Of a stretch of DNA of 64,000 nucleotides, positions 62,924-64,000 are shown piece after piece (the stretch's first letter is position 1; each line of letters begins with the position of its first letter). This DNA comes from UBA5796 sp040752455. Lineage in GTDB: Bacteria; Chloroflexota; Anaerolineae; Anaerolineales; Villigracilaceae. The notes below the pieces were generated by a model that worked only from the letters and a program-made list of their open reading frames with translations, was not told the origin of the DNA and did not search any database. The stretch is from NCBI GenBank assembly GCA_049324115.1, contig JBMOMN010000006.1, positions 62,001-126,000 of the forward strand. Direction: 5' to 3'. A program made the translations under genes and the position numbers.

Positions 62924-64000
62924 TTATCCCGCTGCCTCGACCATCAGGTAGGATTGCAGGCTGGCGAAGATGTCGGCGATGTCCACCAGGTGGGCGCGGG
63001 TCTGGCGGCAGCTCCTGAAGATGCGTTCGGTATCCACCGGGGATAGCGGGTCGCCGATGGCAAAAAAGATCACCCCGATGTCGAGCTTCTCGACCAGGCA
63101 GGGGATATCGGCCGCCGTCCCCAGCACCGGACACCCGTCCAGGCGCATACCTTGCAGGGAGGGATCGTCGTCCACGTAGCCGACGACCGAGAACAGGCGC
63201 TGGAACTCGTTGTGGCGCAGCAGCCAGGTGGCAAACTCACCGCCCTTGCCCGCCCCGACCACCAGCACCCGCTCGCCCACCCTGTGCTTGCCGGTGCGGG
63301 TGCGCAGCCAGAGCGAGGCCAGCCCGGTCAACAGGCGCAGGCGGTAACGGGCGATGATGAACCCGGTCAGGACGACCGCGCTGGCCATCAGGGTGAAGCC
63401 CGGCAGGCTGGCCAGGGGCGGGACGAAAGACTCGATAGCCAGGCTGACGACGGCCACGATCCCGCAGGAGAACAGCAATTTGAAGATGTCCTCCGGGGCC
63501 GCCCGCGACCAGACCACCCGTTTCAGCCCCAGGGCCACGTTCATCCCGCTGAAGAGCAGGGCCAGCAGCAGCGACAGCCAGAAGGACTGGCTCCAGCCGA
63601 GGTTGAGGGGACGGTAGAGCCGCCAGGTCACGCCCGCCAGGGCCGTCCCCAGGAAGGCGACCACCAGGTCCACCGAGAACCAGTTCAAATAGGAGCGCGC
63701 CAGCCGGGTGAACGGGCCGCCGAAGAGCAATCCCTCCGAAGCCGGGACCCGGCCCATGCGCGGGATCAGCACCAGGAAGGTCCAGAAGATGGCGTCCAGG
63801 TCGGAGAAGAAAGAGTGGTGACGGACGTAGAGCAGGTCGAGGCGCAGCTTGTCGGGGGCGAGTTTGTTGAGGTAATCGCCCATCAGGTTCTCGCCGGTCA
63901 GGCGTTTTTCCTCGTCGTGGTAGAGCACGCTGGCCGGGCTGGTCATCCCCGGGCGCACCGAGAGGATCTCATTCCGGGCCTCCTCCGGCCAGGTCGCCAC
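62924..64000 (-). CDS. Polysaccharide sugar transferase with unusual domain order (5' end outside window)
   Basis: The first 358 or so visible residues of a gene running off the right edge; GTG at the edge is likely internal. Residues about 15-75 of the visible part match the C-terminal end of bacterial sugar transferases (RPGMTSPASVLYHDEE, LRLDLLYVRHHSFFSDLDAIFWT). Then come four to five membrane spans, then a Rossmann domain (RVLVVGAGKGGEFATWLL, VVGYVDDDPSLQGM) of the CoA-binding/FlaA1 N-terminal kind, and the protein ends. In the usual WcaJ/WbaP-type proteins the order is spans, Rossmann, transferase. Works on undecaprenyl phosphate at the membrane. Confidence 0.78.
   Translation of the reverse strand: MATWPEEARNEILSVRPGMTSPASVLYHDEEKRLTGENLMGDYLNKLAPDKLRLDLLYVRHHSFFSDLDAIFWTFLVLIPRMGRVPASEGLLFGGPFTRLARSYLNWFSVDLVVAFLGTALAGVTWRLYRPLNLGWSQSFWLSLLLALLFSGMNVALGLKRVVWSRAAPEDIFKLLFSCGIVAVVSLAIESFVPPLASLPGFTLMASAVVLTGFIIARYRLRLLTGLASLWLRTRTGKHRVGERVLVVGAGKGGEFATWLLRHNEFQRLFSVVGYVDDDPSLQGMRLDGCPVLGTAADIPCLVEKLDIGVIFFAIGDPLSPVDTERIFRSCRQTRAHLVDIADIFASLQSYLMVEAAG

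Overview
The window is a mostly G+C-rich bacterial chromosome segment with dense, short-spaced genes, sigma70-type promoters (for example TTGACA-N17-TATAAT before tRNA-Asn) and AGGAG-type ribosome binding sites. The gene set (class II FBPase GlpX, a cyclic-2,3-diphosphoglycerate-synthetase-like GTPase, DUF4012 and Cys-cluster/LysM surface proteins, many lipoproteins with Thr/Pro linkers, and large families of intergenic hairpin repeats) suggests a Chloroflexota bacterium, probably class Anaerolineae. This assignment is an inference; no rRNA is present.

Layout. 1-8.3 kb: end of an oligopeptide-type ABC permease, a lipoprotein esterase-like gene, azlCD-yjbQ, slyD, rpsT, argS and the GTPase. 8.4-9.9 kb: an A+T-rich patch with a toxin-antitoxin-like pair and a broken DUF2283 gene. 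9.9-16.3 kb: tRNA-Arg, surE, trxA plus a methyltransferase, tRNA-Lys, then hutI, arginase, a response regulator and an inositol monophosphatase. 16.4-18.4 kb: DUF3800, a DUF433 antitoxin whose toxin is cut to six codons, and an RRM protein. 18.8-28.1 kb: the conserved translation/envelope block rpsB-tsf-pyrH-frr-uppS-cdsA-glpX, split between pyrH and frr by an A+T-rich island of about 3.9 kb coding on the other strand. 28.3-38 kb: tRNA-Asn with duplicated 3' ends, a Hint-domain lipoprotein, fmdB, a UGA-containing selenoprotein-W-like gene upstream of trpS, dtd, purB and a flavoprotein reductase.

38-64 kb is a cell-surface and specialised-metabolism region, nearly all on the minus strand: a two-repeat secreted protein, DUF4012 and LysM proteins, a Wzc-type tyrosine kinase, a complete lasso-peptide core set (cyclase, precursor, HPr-kinase-like kinase, RRE protein and leader peptidase), a methyltransferase/restriction island with a frameshifted nuclease, a roughly 2,280-residue secreted protein joining a GH13 amylase to a gingipain-type C25 protease, and sugar-nucleotide and polysaccharide genes that run off the window.

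The most notable points are: the lasso cluster, whose precursor overlaps the cyclase gene; the in-frame UGA selenoprotein with a fitting SECIS-like hairpin; tRNA 3'-half copies at two different tRNA loci, each carrying a 20-bp hairpin at the same T-loop position; a MITE-like element with a 7-bp target duplication and a reconstructable empty site; the GH13-C25 fusion; and several genes caught in decay.
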